Assembly (NCBI GenBank): GCA_018340375.1
Contig: JAFFJZ010000054.1
Location: 1,351,986 to 1,415,985, forward strand
From: Gonatopus flavifemur
Taxonomy: Eukaryota; Arthropoda; Insecta; Hymenoptera; Dryinidae
Reading direction: 5' to 3'
Length of the DNA: 64,000 bases
Of the stretch, positions 12,034 to 23,462 are shown piece by piece. The translations under genes were made by a program, and so were the position numbers. The notes below the pieces were generated by a model. That model was not told the origin of the DNA. It searched no databases and was given only the letters and a program-made list of their open reading frames with translations. Each line of letters opens with the position of its first letter. The first letter of the stretch is position 1.

Positions 12034-13003
12034 TACATAAAATCTTCAAAATCATGCACACAGATCAACTATCTATATTTCCAGTATAATACATGTCCAA
12101 GTCAATATTCTGAGTGTGGTGACATTTTCACTCAATTTCCGTCTCTTCGTGGACTAAGGACATTGCTATTCGAACTTTGAATTCCAGGATTATTCTTAGA
12201 ATTTCCAACCTGTCCAAGAGAAACTCTTGTCCTCCAAGGCAGGAATTTTCAGATGGTTTCTATTACTTGAAGGAGAACATCAACACACAAAAATTCTCCA
12301 AATCTACCGAAATCATCAATGAATATCATTATAAACCTGTAAAACATGCAAATTCAGACTCCGCTTGGAAGAAGAATTTTAATATGATTCATGAGAATCA
12401 GGGAAAATGACTTTGACACCGCATGACATATATTTACAGGGAAGATTCACGAAATTTGCATGGAATGATATACAATCGAATTTTATCCTCACTAATTTTG
12501 TAGTTTCCTATCAATTGTTGGAGTCATTGATTTTGCTCAAGCCATTTGTTATCGAACTCCACTTGATTTATCAATTCATCCAAGATTCATCAGAGTTGTT
12601 CAATACCAGAACTAAAACCAATTTTTAATGAATGATGAAATTCATCATGACTGAGAATCAAATTCTCCGTCTCAAACATCGGCAAAGAGAATTTTCCTGA
12701 CGAATGAATAAATTTCTGAGATTCCACCGTAAAAAAGTACACACACACATATATATATATATATAATACACTTTTCAGATTGAAACACTGAAATTGTTGA
12801 AGATCCCGAGAATAAATGATCACAAAAATTTCAATTTTATTATTTTTGAATGAACAATTGAGTGAATTCCTGGGAATAGATATCCTACTCCTCAACGCCA
12901 CTGTTCTTTGTTGAGAGTTAAGGAACTATTTTATTTGTTATAGATGACAAATTATTGGTTATTGACTATTTCCTGACACCAGGTTATTTTTCATGGAAAT
13001 AAC
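12034..13003. other. AT-rich flank, no gene recognised
   Basis: Two short adjacent plus-strand frames (12177-12410 and 12407-12628) match nothing I know. A short CA/TA microsatellite lies at 12739-12770. The last five bases (12999-13003, ATAAC) are the left target-site duplication of the Ty3/gypsy element that follows. Confidence 0.35.
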
Positions 13004-13219
13004 TGTGGAATATTCGAGAAGTTAGTTTTCCGCATGCGCGAGGGGTTATACGATCAAGAAGAGTAGTCGTTCGGAGAATACTAGAGAGTGCTCGCGTATC
13101 CAGTAGCTCATAGATTCCGAAGTTTACATACTCTTCATAACCATGTGTATTAATTCAATATCATTCTAATTAAAGTCTTGTGGTCACATAAATGTGTGTA
13201 TTTCTTTGAATACATAACA
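13004..13219 (+). repeat. 5' LTR of the Ty3/gypsy element
   Basis: 216-bp direct repeat partner of 34521-34742. Shared landmarks include CGCATGCGCGAG, AGTAGTCGTTCGGAGAATAC and GGTCACATAAATGTGTG. It starts TG and ends CA. It should carry promoter and polyadenylation signals; AATTAAAG at 13168 is a candidate for the latter. Confidence 0.88.
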
Positions 13220-13291
13220 AGTGGCGACGAGGAAAATAAAAGAAGAAAATTATAAAGGATATGTATACGGTGCATCGTCGAGGAAGACAAG

Positions 13292-14048
13292 ATGGCTGAC
13301 AAAAAGATCGAAGTTATTACGAATACACAATATGGCAAGTTAAACGCATTCGATAAAAATCATGAGACTTGAGATAGTTATATTGGAAGATTAGGCATAT
13401 ATTGTGAAGTGAACAATATTCCAGTAGAAAAGAAGTCAGCATTTCATTAACAGTTATGGGTATAGAGGCATATACTTTATCAAGAGAACTGTGTATTCCA
13501 GTGAAACCACAAGCTAAGGAATACGAAGAAATTGTGAAGTTGATAAAAGGAAGACTGCAACCCGAACCAAATAAGATCACCGAAAGATGGAAATTCGGTC
13601 GCTGTATGCAAAAAAGTGAGGAGAAAACACCTGATTATATTCAACGCTCAACAAAAGCAGCGGAACATTGTGGTTTCGGGAATGAGTTGGATAGTCGATT
13701 AAGAGACCAACTAGTGCAAGGCATCGCATCAGAAAACGCGAAGCAAAAATTATTAGTAAAAAAAGATCTCACTTGGGAAACGGCGTGTGAGATTGCGCTA
13801 CTGGTGGAAACAACGTTGCGTTCTCTCAGACAAAGTGGTACATCGAGCGAGCAGAGAATGTATTATCAACATCGGGCGACACGAGATGGAGTAGCTGGCG
13901 GCAAACAACGAATCAACGGAAATAAAAGTATGGCACCGATGTCAACAAAGCGGGATGACAACAAACCGAATAACAATAGAGACACTAAGCGAGTGTTTTT
14001 GTTGCGGAAGAAAGGGCCATGTAGCTGTGAATTGTTTTTTCAAAGATA
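13292..14048 (+). pseudogene. Ty3/gypsy Gag, frame-broken
   Basis: Starts at ATG 13292 (MADKKIEVI), then GKLNAFDKNHET. Stops at 13370 and 13448 interrupt it, and the frame shifts to 13456-14048. The body holds TERWKFGRCMQKSEEKTPDY and a segment around CGFGNELDSRLRDQLVQGI, typical of retrotransposon capsid. The zinc knuckles that should close Gag (C-x2-C-x4-H-x4-C) lie in the next frame, at the start of the pol tract, so a frameshift around 13990 has separated them. Known role: virus-like particle assembly and RNA packaging. Confidence 0.8.
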
Positions 14049-15385
14049 AAGTATGCCACATCTGTAAAACAAGAGGGCATTTAAAAAATATGTGTAGATC
14101 AGGCAAAGTGCAAAAAATGGAAACGGTAGGTGAATCGGAAGAACAGTTTGTTGCACCGCAAAGTGCCAAAGAAAGTAAAAGCCTTGTAGAATTAGATTTA
14201 TTTTATCAATCAAAATCAGAGTTATTGGAACATTCAGTGAGATTAAATAATATAAGTAATAGATTCTTCGATTTCGAGATAGATACTGGCTCTTCTGTGA
14301 CAGTGATGAGTTCACAAGATTATGACAAATATTTTAAGAATGAGGTTATGTTGCCAAATGCGATGATATTAGAATTTTATAATGGAAATACAATAGTGTC
14401 AGTCGGTTATGTAAATGTGGAGGTAGAATATGCAGGGAAAGAGTTGGAATTACCCTCGTACGTTATAAAAAATGGCGGCAAACCATTATTCGGAAAAAAT
14501 TGGATGGGAGCATTTGGTATCAAAATAAAACTATGTAGATCAATTACCGGAGATATGAAAAGAGTTAATAACGATGTGTTAGAAGAATTTGAAAACTTGT
14601 TCACAGAAGGGTTAGGCACTGCGAAAGATGTAACAATCAAGTTAGAAATGAAACCAAATATTCAATCGAAACGTTATAAGCCGAGAAATTTACCTATTAA
14701 ATTGAGGGAAAAGGTTGAGGAAGAGTTGACAGATTCGGTGGATGGAGGAATTCCAGAACCAATTAATTCATCAGAGTGGGCCACACCAATAGTGCCGGTG
14801 TTGAAACCAAACGGAGAAATTAGAGTGTGTCGAGATTATAAAATCACAGTGAATCCTGGATTGAAAATAGATAGATATCTAGTACCTCGCATTGAGGATT
14901 CGTTCAATGTTCCGAAAATAGGAACATTATATTCTAAAATAGATCTAGCAAGTGCATATCAGCAACTTTTATTGGATGAAGAATCGAAGAACCTAGTTGC
15001 TGTTATAACACATAAGGGTTTATTTAGATATTCTCGAATGCCATACGGCATAGCATCAGCGCCAGGGATTTTTCAAAGAATAATGGAAAAAATTCTTGAA
15101 GGGATTCCAGGAGTCATTTTATCCTTAGATGAAATATTAATAACGGGACAAAATTTTCAAGAACATATAGCTAATTTGAGAGGAATATTGGAGAGACTAA
15201 ATGAAAACGGATTCAAAATAGCAGGGGATAAATGTACATTTTTTGCGAAACAAGTAGAGTATTTGGGATACATTATGGACAAAGAAGGGTGACATACTAG
15301 TCCACGGGAAGTGGAAGCCATAATCAAAGCACCAGTGCCTGCAAAAATCAAGCAGGTTAAATCATTTTTAGGTTTGATACAGTAT
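13955..15385 (+). pseudogene. Ty3/gypsy zinc knuckles, protease and RT
   Basis: 445 open residues followed by a TGA at 15290, after which the same frame continues to VKSFLGLIQYHAG. Order: two CCHC knuckles (residues about 14-48); aspartyl protease with DTGSS (about 109-113); RT from about residue 235 with VCRDYK, SKIDLASAYQQ and SRMPYGIASAP. The RT active site, normally Y-x-D-D, reads SLDEIL, so the second catalytic aspartate is replaced by glutamate and the tyrosine by serine. Together with the stop this indicates a dead copy. Confidence 0.88.
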
Positions 15386-15386
15386 C

Positions 15387-16118
15387 ATGCTGGAATTTCT
15401 CCCGGATCTGTCAACTGTTCTCGAACCTTTACACAGCCTTTTGACAAAAGGGAAAACATTGGATCTTAATGGAGAGTGTGTGGAAGCATTTGAACAAATT
15501 AAACATATGATTGTGAATGCGGTTACCTTACCACATTATGAAGTAGGGAATCAGCTAATATTATCGTGCGATAGTTCAGAATATGGAATTGGGTGTATAT
15601 TATCGCAAATTATAAATGGACAAGAAAGATCCATTGCATACGGTAGCAGAACGCTAAATGAAGCTGAAAGGATTTCTTCGCAAATAGATAAGGGAGCTTC
15701 AGCTTTGAACTATGGAGTGAAACACTTTTATCAATATTTATGAGGGAATTATCCCATATTACGCACCGATCATGAACCGTTGATGTATATATTTAATCCG
15801 AAGAAATGATTGCGAATTATGGCCGCGAACAGACTTCGAAGATATGCTGTCTATTTATCCGGATTTGATTATCAGATGGAATATGTAAGAGGGGCAGAAA
15901 TGAATGCAGATGCGTTGAGCAGATTGCCGATTGAAGGAACGGAACCTAGTGATGAACCTGAGAAGCTGAATTACTTAAATTATGTAGAAACTAGTTTATT
16001 ACCGGTGGATGCAAAAATGATAAAAAAAAGAACACAAAAAGATTCAACATTGAATAAAATTATTGGATACGTTGAGTTTGGTTGGCCAAGAATATTAAGA
16101 GGAGGACAAAAAGATTGA
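15387..16118 (+). pseudogene. Ty3/gypsy RNase H region
   Basis: A shifted frame (15387-15743) carries FLPDLSTVLEPLHSLL, LILSCDSSEYGIGCIL and YGSRTLNEAER: the end of the RT connection and the RNase H core with its aspartate in CDSS. A TGA at 15741 and another at 15807 break the frame at TDHEPL. It then reopens (15810-16118) with AANRLRRYAVYLSGFDYQ and ADALSRLP, the end of RNase H. Known role: removing the RNA strand during reverse transcription. Confidence 0.85.
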
Positions 16119-16649
16119 GAGCCATATTGGAGGAGGAGATTAGAAATTACGGTCGAGAATGAGATACTTATGTGGGGTTATAGGGTTATAATACCAAAAG
16201 CATTAAGAAAACAAATATTGGAACAATTGCACGAATCACATTTGGGCATTGTAAAGATGAAATGTATGGCTAGATCTTATTTGTGGTGGCCAGGATTAGA
16301 TGTAGAAATTGAAGAAATAGCAAATGAGTGCGAATACTGTATACAAGAGAGAGCAGCTCCAACGGAAGCTAGATTACATTTATGGGAATTCTCAAAGAGT
16401 AAATGGGAACGGTTACATCTGGATTTCCTGGGACCCTTGAATAACCAATTGCATTTAGTTATAGTAGATTCCTACACGAAATGGTTGGAAGTATTTATGG
16501 TTCCTTCAACGGCGGCATCGGCGAATATAAAAATTCTACGGCGATTATTTGCACAAATGGGACTGCCTGAACATGTGGTGACGAATAATGGACCACCATT
16601 TACGTCTGAAATGTTACAAGTATTCTTGAACCAAAATGGGATCGAGAGA
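16119..16649 (+). pseudogene. Ty3/gypsy integrase, 5' part
   Basis: Contains the zinc-binding H-H-C-C module (HESHLG then CEYCIQE) and the start of the catalytic core: first aspartate in LHLDFLGP. The second catalytic aspartate position reads VTNNGPPFTS where VTDNG is usual, so it is Asn. Gypsy coding sequence ends at about residue string NQNGI (16643-16649). What follows (GAGACGCGGTAGCGTCTC palindrome, then CACCAAGTACATG) is foreign. The rest of the integrase is at 32457-32857. Confidence 0.88.
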
Positions 16650-18480
16650 CGCGGTAGCGTCTCGACACCAAGTACATGAAAAAAAAAATTTTCATATAAA
16701 TTGTATATTAAGTGCAAATGCAAATGTCGCTGCCGCTTCTCTTCTACAGTAAGTTTGGGGGTTCAGTGTTTATTTCTTGAATTGTTTCGATGTGATCACG
16801 TATTTCGAATATAAACCAATTTCATTCTGTAGATACGATTTTTCGCTTTCGATTGAGATATTTTCCAACCCAATCTATTTACTGAGATATCTTAATTTCG
16901 ATTCTATGTTGTATCATAATATTTCAGATTCGATTCTTATTTGCGTTTTTTAGTGTCTCGAAATATTTTCTTCGCGACTTTGTTCCGAAACTCGACTCTC
17001 AGTTGTATCAATCGATAACACAATCTCGGAACATAACCTGAACGCGATCAGCTGTGATTCGAAGACACGTGTTTCATTGAAATGTCAATACAACCCGAAC
17101 AAATTTGTGAGAGAGTGAGAGATTATTTTTCTTTTGATTGAAGGTTAAGAATTATTACACACGCCGATACAAGATTTCGAATTTAATAAATTCTTCCCAT
17201 TAGAGTATGGAGTTTATTCATTTTCATAAAATTAAAACAGCTTGAAAATTTATTGTGTGAAGTGGAAGAGTGCTTTTATGCGTGCACGTAAGTGAAGAAG
17301 AAATTGCACATGATTTCACATGAAGATTCTGAAGATAGCAAGGATGAAGGTGAAAAACTGGACAGGATCACATAATCAGATAAGTTTATTTACTATTTTC
17401 GTGTCTTCTACAAAATAGAACATGTTTTGGTATAAGAAATTTACTTTGTGGTTAATTTTTTATGTTTCAGATCAGAACCTCTGCAACTATGGTAATATTA
17501 GCAACAGTTCTGACTTCTGCAATCTGCGATCATAATATTAGTGGATAATACTTTATAATCACACCCAGAGCAGTAGCGGGTACAGCCCCCACAACTCACA
17601 TGCGACCCTTGTTGTAAGTGAATTATTTGAGTTATTTTAGTGTGTTGGAAAGAGTCTGAGATTCATAGCATAACACTTGAGAAAATATATGATAATTGAT
17701 GTAATTCTTTTTCCTTCCCATTTTCTTTACAGATAAAGACCGTCAAGTGAACGCAGAAGAAATTTTCTTTAAACTGTCTCTGCAGATAGAGACAGTCAAG
17801 CGGATGCAGAAGGAATGATGGGTTCATGGCAATTCCCTGACCATGACCCCATCCAGAAAGTTTCTGAGCATGGAGATGAGCTAATGGATTGAATCAAATA
17901 CCAACCCATATTTCAAAAATAGAGGAGAGTGGTCTAATTTGGACTGTGCCCAAGCCGGACCCATTATGCCTGTCAACGATTCAGCTTGCTTGATGTATCA
18001 TTATAGATATTTGTCACACCTACTGACAAATGATCAGTACCTAATGATGCCTCCGGTGATACATCGAACAAGCTGATTGAATGAAAAGTCTCCAAAGAAC
18101 ATAAGGGGGTCTGACTTGGGAGATGGTCAGAGTGAGACCACTCTCCGCTAAGCAAAGTAACCTACATATTATTGAAATGCACCTAACGTAAGAATTTAGT
18201 TCACTGTTGCCGAATTTATAATTAAACATAAACTCAATTTATAAATCATAATTCATGATACAGTCTTTAATCATGAAAATAGGAAAAAATATTCATTTTA
18301 TAGTAATCGAGAAATACAATCACATTTCCTTACAGACATTTATTTATCCACATTGAGATTGTCTTGAACGATTACCTTTTGAAATTTATCAATAGCGGCG
18401 ATTGGACCAAATATCCCATGGGATGTTTCCTTTCAGAAAAAGTAAGTTATAATAGATTCTATGGATTTTTTTGGAAAATT
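16650..18480. other. Left part of the 15.8-kb insert, unassigned
   Basis: The insert opens with an 18-base palindrome (GAGACGC, loop GGTA, GCGTCTC; 16647-16664) and then CACCAAGTACATG. That 13-mer resembles sequence in both arms of the foldback at the far end of the insert (30374 and 32416-32428). No long frame exists. Splice-like signals are visible: donor TTGTAAGTG at about 17609-17617 and a pyrimidine-rich acceptor ending TTTACAG at 17731, suggesting a broken spliced gene on the plus strand. A small inverted pair (GGAGAGTGGTCT, 17929; AGACCACTCTCC, about 18136) encloses about 220 bp. Confidence 0.35.
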
Positions 18481-18707
18481 ATTATCTTCTGAACGGACTG
18501 ATATTATGAATACTCTAATTAATAGCTATAAATCACAGCAGAGTCTTGATATCATGGCTTTGAGACAATTTGCTGGTATAGAAAATGTGCAAAATCAGTC
18601 ATAAGACGCAGCAGATTTCATTGCTCCCCTATATAATAATTCAGTCATCCTTAGAAGTGCAGTAGAACACCAATTAACAAAAGTACGTAGATGTACAAAC
18701 TGTACAT
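18481..18707 (+). pseudogene. Ubiquitin-specific-protease-like gene, part 1
   Basis: The frame reads MALRQFAGIENVQNQS, a TAA, then DAADFIAPLYNNSVILR and VRRCTNC. The QS-x-DAADF segment resembles the D/E-AQEF helix of ubiquitin-specific proteases, and RC-x2-C resembles the first half of their zinc finger. The hAT-like element entered right after this CxxC. Removing that element and one copy of its 8-base duplication makes the frame run on into 24736 without a break. The catalytic Cys box was not found upstream. Known role of the family: cleaving ubiquitin from proteins; this copy is dead. It may belong to a larger mobile element. Confidence 0.45.
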
Positions 18708-21430
18708 TAGACCGGAGCGAAAAACAAAAAAGTTTTCAAATGAAATCGTGATAGTGCGGAAAAGTTGCTACTCGTTAACACAAACACAGGGAAAAAAAAT
18801 TTTTGAAATCGGACAATATCTTCCGTTTGCGCATCGCGTTCAAAATTTTCGAATTCGAACAAAAATTTAACAAATATGCACAGAATTGCAGAAGGGGTAT
18901 ATGTTGTCCAATTGAGCCCATTTTTTTTTGTATTAACATGGCTTCGAGGCATAGAATGAGGGAAAAATGCCACACAACCCTCCTCTACCTCTTCCCAACC
19001 CCTTCGAAGGGGTGATAATGGACAATTTCCGTTAAAAATAGCTTGTATTACAGGAGGTGCAAATGGTAACCCATCGACCTGATTTTTCATACATTAGATG
19101 TTTTGAGGCGCGAAGTGGGAAAAATTATTCTCTACCTCCTCTCTGCATGTTCCCCCCAAGGGGGAGGGGGGCTCTGTCCCGACTACACGAGCTAAAACAG
19201 GAATTGCAGATATTTGGCAGAATTTCCTTGTAGAACGCGTTTCGTTTTGTTTTGATTGCCATCCGTTCGGTCGGCTTCTCGGCTTCGTTCCCCACTCCCT
19301 TCTTCTCGACTCCGGGATTCCAAGAAACGAAGCGTATGAGCGAGGAAGCACTCTACTGGTCACTGGAAGTATATGATTATCTGGCTTGTTGCATAGCAAA
19401 GGAGCGCTTCTCGGACTGAAAACTTTTTTTATCAGCGTTGTTCAAAATTTCATAGCCTGCATTAGATCACGATCACATCGATCACCAATTTCATTTCATG
19501 TATGTTATTAAATCGTATGATCATATAATTCATTGGTTTGTCGCAGAACATTCTTCGCTAATGTTAATTAAATCTAATTATATCTAGGATGTTTAGTGCA
19601 TCAGGTTCACGTGGAAATATTCATATTAGAACGAACCAATCTAACAATATTGGATTGTCTTTGAGTGACGAATATAATTTCGAGAATTTATTGAAATTTC
19701 AAGAATTTTTAAACAATAATACGAATCTTACAATATCAGGTGTGACCAATCACCTCTCTTGATCTTGATTATGGCACTCACTCGTAGTGCTCATGCTCAT
19801 GCACCCTGCCCATTTTTTGTTGCACCAAAACCACTAGCACCGGCGGTTCTTCCCACCAATGCCGATATCGTAAAATGTTGGAATGAAGTCAAGTATGACA
19901 TGGCAGTAAAGTCTAGTGACTGTAAACCTGGAAGGAACTTGAGCTTCTCAGACGTGGCAAACATTGTAGCTCAACAGATTGAGTCAATATATTCCAAAGC
20001 TTCGATTCCTGTCGTGTGTCACACAAGAGTCGTTCAAAAGATCAAGCAACTGCATGATTGCTATAATGCACTTCGTAAATCATATCAAAGGGACAAAACC
20101 AGGGCTGGAAAAAAGAATAAGTACAATGACTTCATTCATAAATCTTATAACACATTATTTGACATATCATCTTGCAAGTGCAAGATGACACTACAATGCA
20201 ATTGCAGAAAAACCTTTGAGAAATGTATTTGTCCAAATCCTGTAGTTGTCAGCTGCAATTGCCGTAAGGATAGGAAAATACCTACATTGGAACTGAAGTT
20301 TCTCTACGCAGAAAGACACCTCAGAATAGGTAAAATTGGATTGACGGGAGATAAGAAAGAAACACAGAAACTTACATCAAAGTTACAAAGAAAAGCTCGT
20401 GAGCTGAATCTGCTTAGCGTGCAAATACAAGACTTGCCTGGTCCCTCCGTTGGCAGTACCGATCCGGAAACAGAAGAGACAAATTTTGATGTCGATGATG
20501 ATTCGGACTTTCAGCCCACACGTTTTTCGTCTGCCCTGTCAAGAAGCTCAAAGTCCTCACAGATGCGCCTATCGCTTCCAACAACTGCTTCGACAAGTAC
20601 TCGTTTTGGCCTGTCTGACAGAGCAACAGCTGCTATCACATCAAGCGTGCTGAAAGACCTAGGTCTTATCACTGATAGTGATACATCTCTGATCGTTGAT
20701 AGGAGCAAAATTAGAAGAGAAAAAGAAAAGTGCAGAGTAAAACGTACTGATTTAGAGCGACGGGAACATCAAATGAACGGCCCAATGTGTGTATACTTTG
20801 ATGGTAGGGCAGATAACACTTTAGTGTTGGTTGAAAAAGGAGTAAGCGATACCAATCTGTAAAAAAAGAGGATCATATTACAGTAATTGAGGAACCGGGT
20901 TCAAAGTATCTTTGCCATCTAGTACCTACTTCCAAAAGTGGAAAGGACACTGCTTTCTGCATCATAGACTATTTCGAAGAAAATGAAATAGATACTTCTA
21001 AAATTGAAGTAGTTGGGACTGATGGGACAGCAACAAACACTGGCTGGGAACGGGGAGCAATTAAGTATATAGAAATGCGTTTGAAGAGGCCAATACAGTG
21101 GGTGATCTGTCTTTTACATTTCAATGAGTTACCTTTGAGGCATCTTGTAGAAACATTTGATGGTACAACCGCAGGACCGAAGTCTTTGAGTGGCCCTCTC
21201 GGCGAACGGTTGGTTGGTTGCGAGTCTTTGCCTGTAGTTGCATTCAATAAAATTGAATGTGTCATTCCACAAATTGACCCACAAATTCTGAGTAAAGATC
21301 AGAGATACCTACATGACATTGCCGTTTCCATTGCTGCTGGGTCTTGTTCCTCGGACCTAGCGAATCGAGATCCGGGACCAATATCTCATGCTCGGTGATT
21401 GACGACAGCGAACCGGTTTTTGAGACTATA

Positions 21431-23462
21431 CAGGGTGGGGCATTTAAAGTGTCGCGGGCGTTTTTTCCAAAAATAAAATGAGATACGAGAAAATTTTTCG
21501 GACAAAAATTGTAGGGTATCGAGGGGGACATCCGATGGTGGCCTTGGCTTTGACCTCAAATCTCATCTTCAAGGGCATTCTGAGGTCAACTGTTGTTTTT
21601 TAAATAGCATCTCATATTTTTCACTGCAGATTTGGATTCTAGGTCAAAAACCAAGAAACTTTCGTCTGAACCATTTTCCTGAAATCCGCAAAGATGGCGC
21701 TCTAATCGATATTGTTCCATACTGAATCTGACATTAGAATAACTCGAAAACGAAGGGTCTTGGAGGAGAATGTTTCGGACAAAAGTTGTCTGATTCCAAG
21801 GGGGACCCCTTGAACTGAAACGGAGGTGATGGGGTATAACAGACAAAACACAACACATTTCAATCGTCTACATCACTTGGATAATTTTAATGCAGTAGAT
21901 GCTCAAAATGATGGCCTTCGACTTCAATACACATTTCAAAACGTTTTACAAAAGATTGCTGAACTCGTGCTAAAATATCTTCATTGATGCTCGCGCATGC
22001 ATTGATGATTCGTTGACGCATATTCTCAGGTGTAGTCGGTGCTTGTTGATAAACTGTATCTTTTATGTATCCCCATAAAAAAAAATCTGGAGAAGTAAGA
22101 TCCGGAGAACGGGCAGGCCAATGAACTGGTCCACGACGTCCTATCCATCGTCCAGGATAATCTCTGTCCAATATTCCTCGAGCTGTGACTGCATAATGGG
22201 ATGGAAAACCATCGTGTTGATACCATATATTCAATCGTTCCTGAATAGGTATGTCTTCAAGTAATGTTGGGAGTACTTGATCTAAGAAATGTCTGTACTT
22301 CTCTCCATTTAGCGTATCTGCAATGAAGTACGGTCCAATTACTCGAGATCGAAAAATACCACACCAAACATTCACAGCCCATTGTCTTTGATGCTCTACT
22401 TGACGTAACCATCTTGGATTTTCTGTCGCCCAGTAATGCATATTATGTCGATTTACTTGACCATGATTGGTGAACGTCGACTCATCAGAAAATAATATGT
22501 TGATGAAGTTGTTATTGTGCATTTGCGCTAGACCCCATCGACAAAACTATACACGATTCTCGAAATCATCACCGTGAAGGTCTTGATGCAAACAAATGTG
22601 ATACGGATGAAATTTGTGACGTTTCAGTATTCGAAGAACACTTCTTCGAGAAATTCCCGAATGGAGTCCAATTTCACGAGAGCTCACGTGTGGATTATTG
22701 GCTACTGCAGCTAGTACATTAACTTCCGCATTTTCTCCGCTAACAGTTCTCATTCGATGCCGTTTTTCCCTTGTAACACTTCCAGTTTCTGAGAATAATT
22801 TTGTAATGCGTTGAAAATACCTAATGGATGGCGTTGTCCTTTCAGGAAATCGTTCTGCATACAAGTCATATGCTTGTCTGGGGTTCTTATGCACTTCACC
22901 GTAAATATAGATCATATCGATCTTTTCAGAAACCGTGTATCGGATATCCATGATTTTCAATTTGTCATAAACCAAGTAATAATCAAATGTAACTGACAAA
23001 CTGACTTTTAAAATCGTGAATTTTCACTGAACCCCGTCGTTTGTTTACATCGCGTGAGCTCTGAATGGTGGTAATGTAGACGATTGAAATGTGTTGTGTA
23101 TTGACAACTTTTGTACGAAACATTCTCTTGCAAGACCCTTCGTTTTCGAGTTATTCGAATGTCAGATTCAAAATGGAACAATATCGATTAGAGCGCCATT
23201 TTTGCGGATGTCAGGAAAATGGTTCAGACAAAAGTTTTTTGGTTTTTGACCTAGAATCCAAATCTGCAGTAAAAAATATGAGATGCTATTTGAAAAACAA
23301 GAGTTGATCTCAGAATGCCCTTGAAGATGAGATTTGAGGTCAAAGCCAAGGCCACCATCGGATGTCCCCCTCGGTACCCTACAACTTTTGTCCGAAAAAT
23401 TCTCTCGTATCTCACTTTATTTTTGGAAAAAACGCCCGCGACACTTTAAATGTCCCACCCTG
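21431..23462 (-). mobile_element. Tc1/mariner-type element with long inverted ends
   Basis: Tips read CAGGGTGGGGCATTTAAAGT on the left and, inverted, the near-identical sequence on the right; TA flanks both ends. The inverted arms are about 430 and 390 bases (21431-21863 and 23073-23462). It is inserted inside the hAT-like transposase gene, between RFLRLY and the NPPENLI segment, so it is younger than that element. It encodes one transposase on the minus strand. Confidence 0.92.
21887..22999 (-). pseudogene. Tc1/mariner-superfamily transposase, one stop
   Basis: Two same-frame stretches (22999-22547 and 22546-21887) are separated only by a TAG at 22547-22549, where Gln is likely in this family. 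The N-terminal part has the helix-turn-helix found in many insect elements (KIDMIYIYGEVHKNPRQA, YAERFPERTTPSIRYFQR) and a second one (SSREIGLHSGISRRSVLRIL). The catalytic part has D in ILFSDESTFTNHG, D in WYQHDGFPSHYA, and ARSPDLTSPDFFLWGYIK. Counting to the last aspartate gives 41 residues between the second and third acids, consistent with the DD41D (rosa-like) group (inference). Known role: cut-and-paste transposition. Apart from the stop it looks complete. Confidence 0.88.

Noticed and set aside
16647..16680. Helitron 3' end (hairpin near the insert border)
   Set aside because: The hairpin is clear but no CTRR end or A/T insertion site could be identified, and no Rep/helicase is present; kept only as a possibility in the findings.
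18707..19399. Minus-strand frames of 60-127 residues
   Set aside because: They fall in the inverted terminal region of the hAT-like element.
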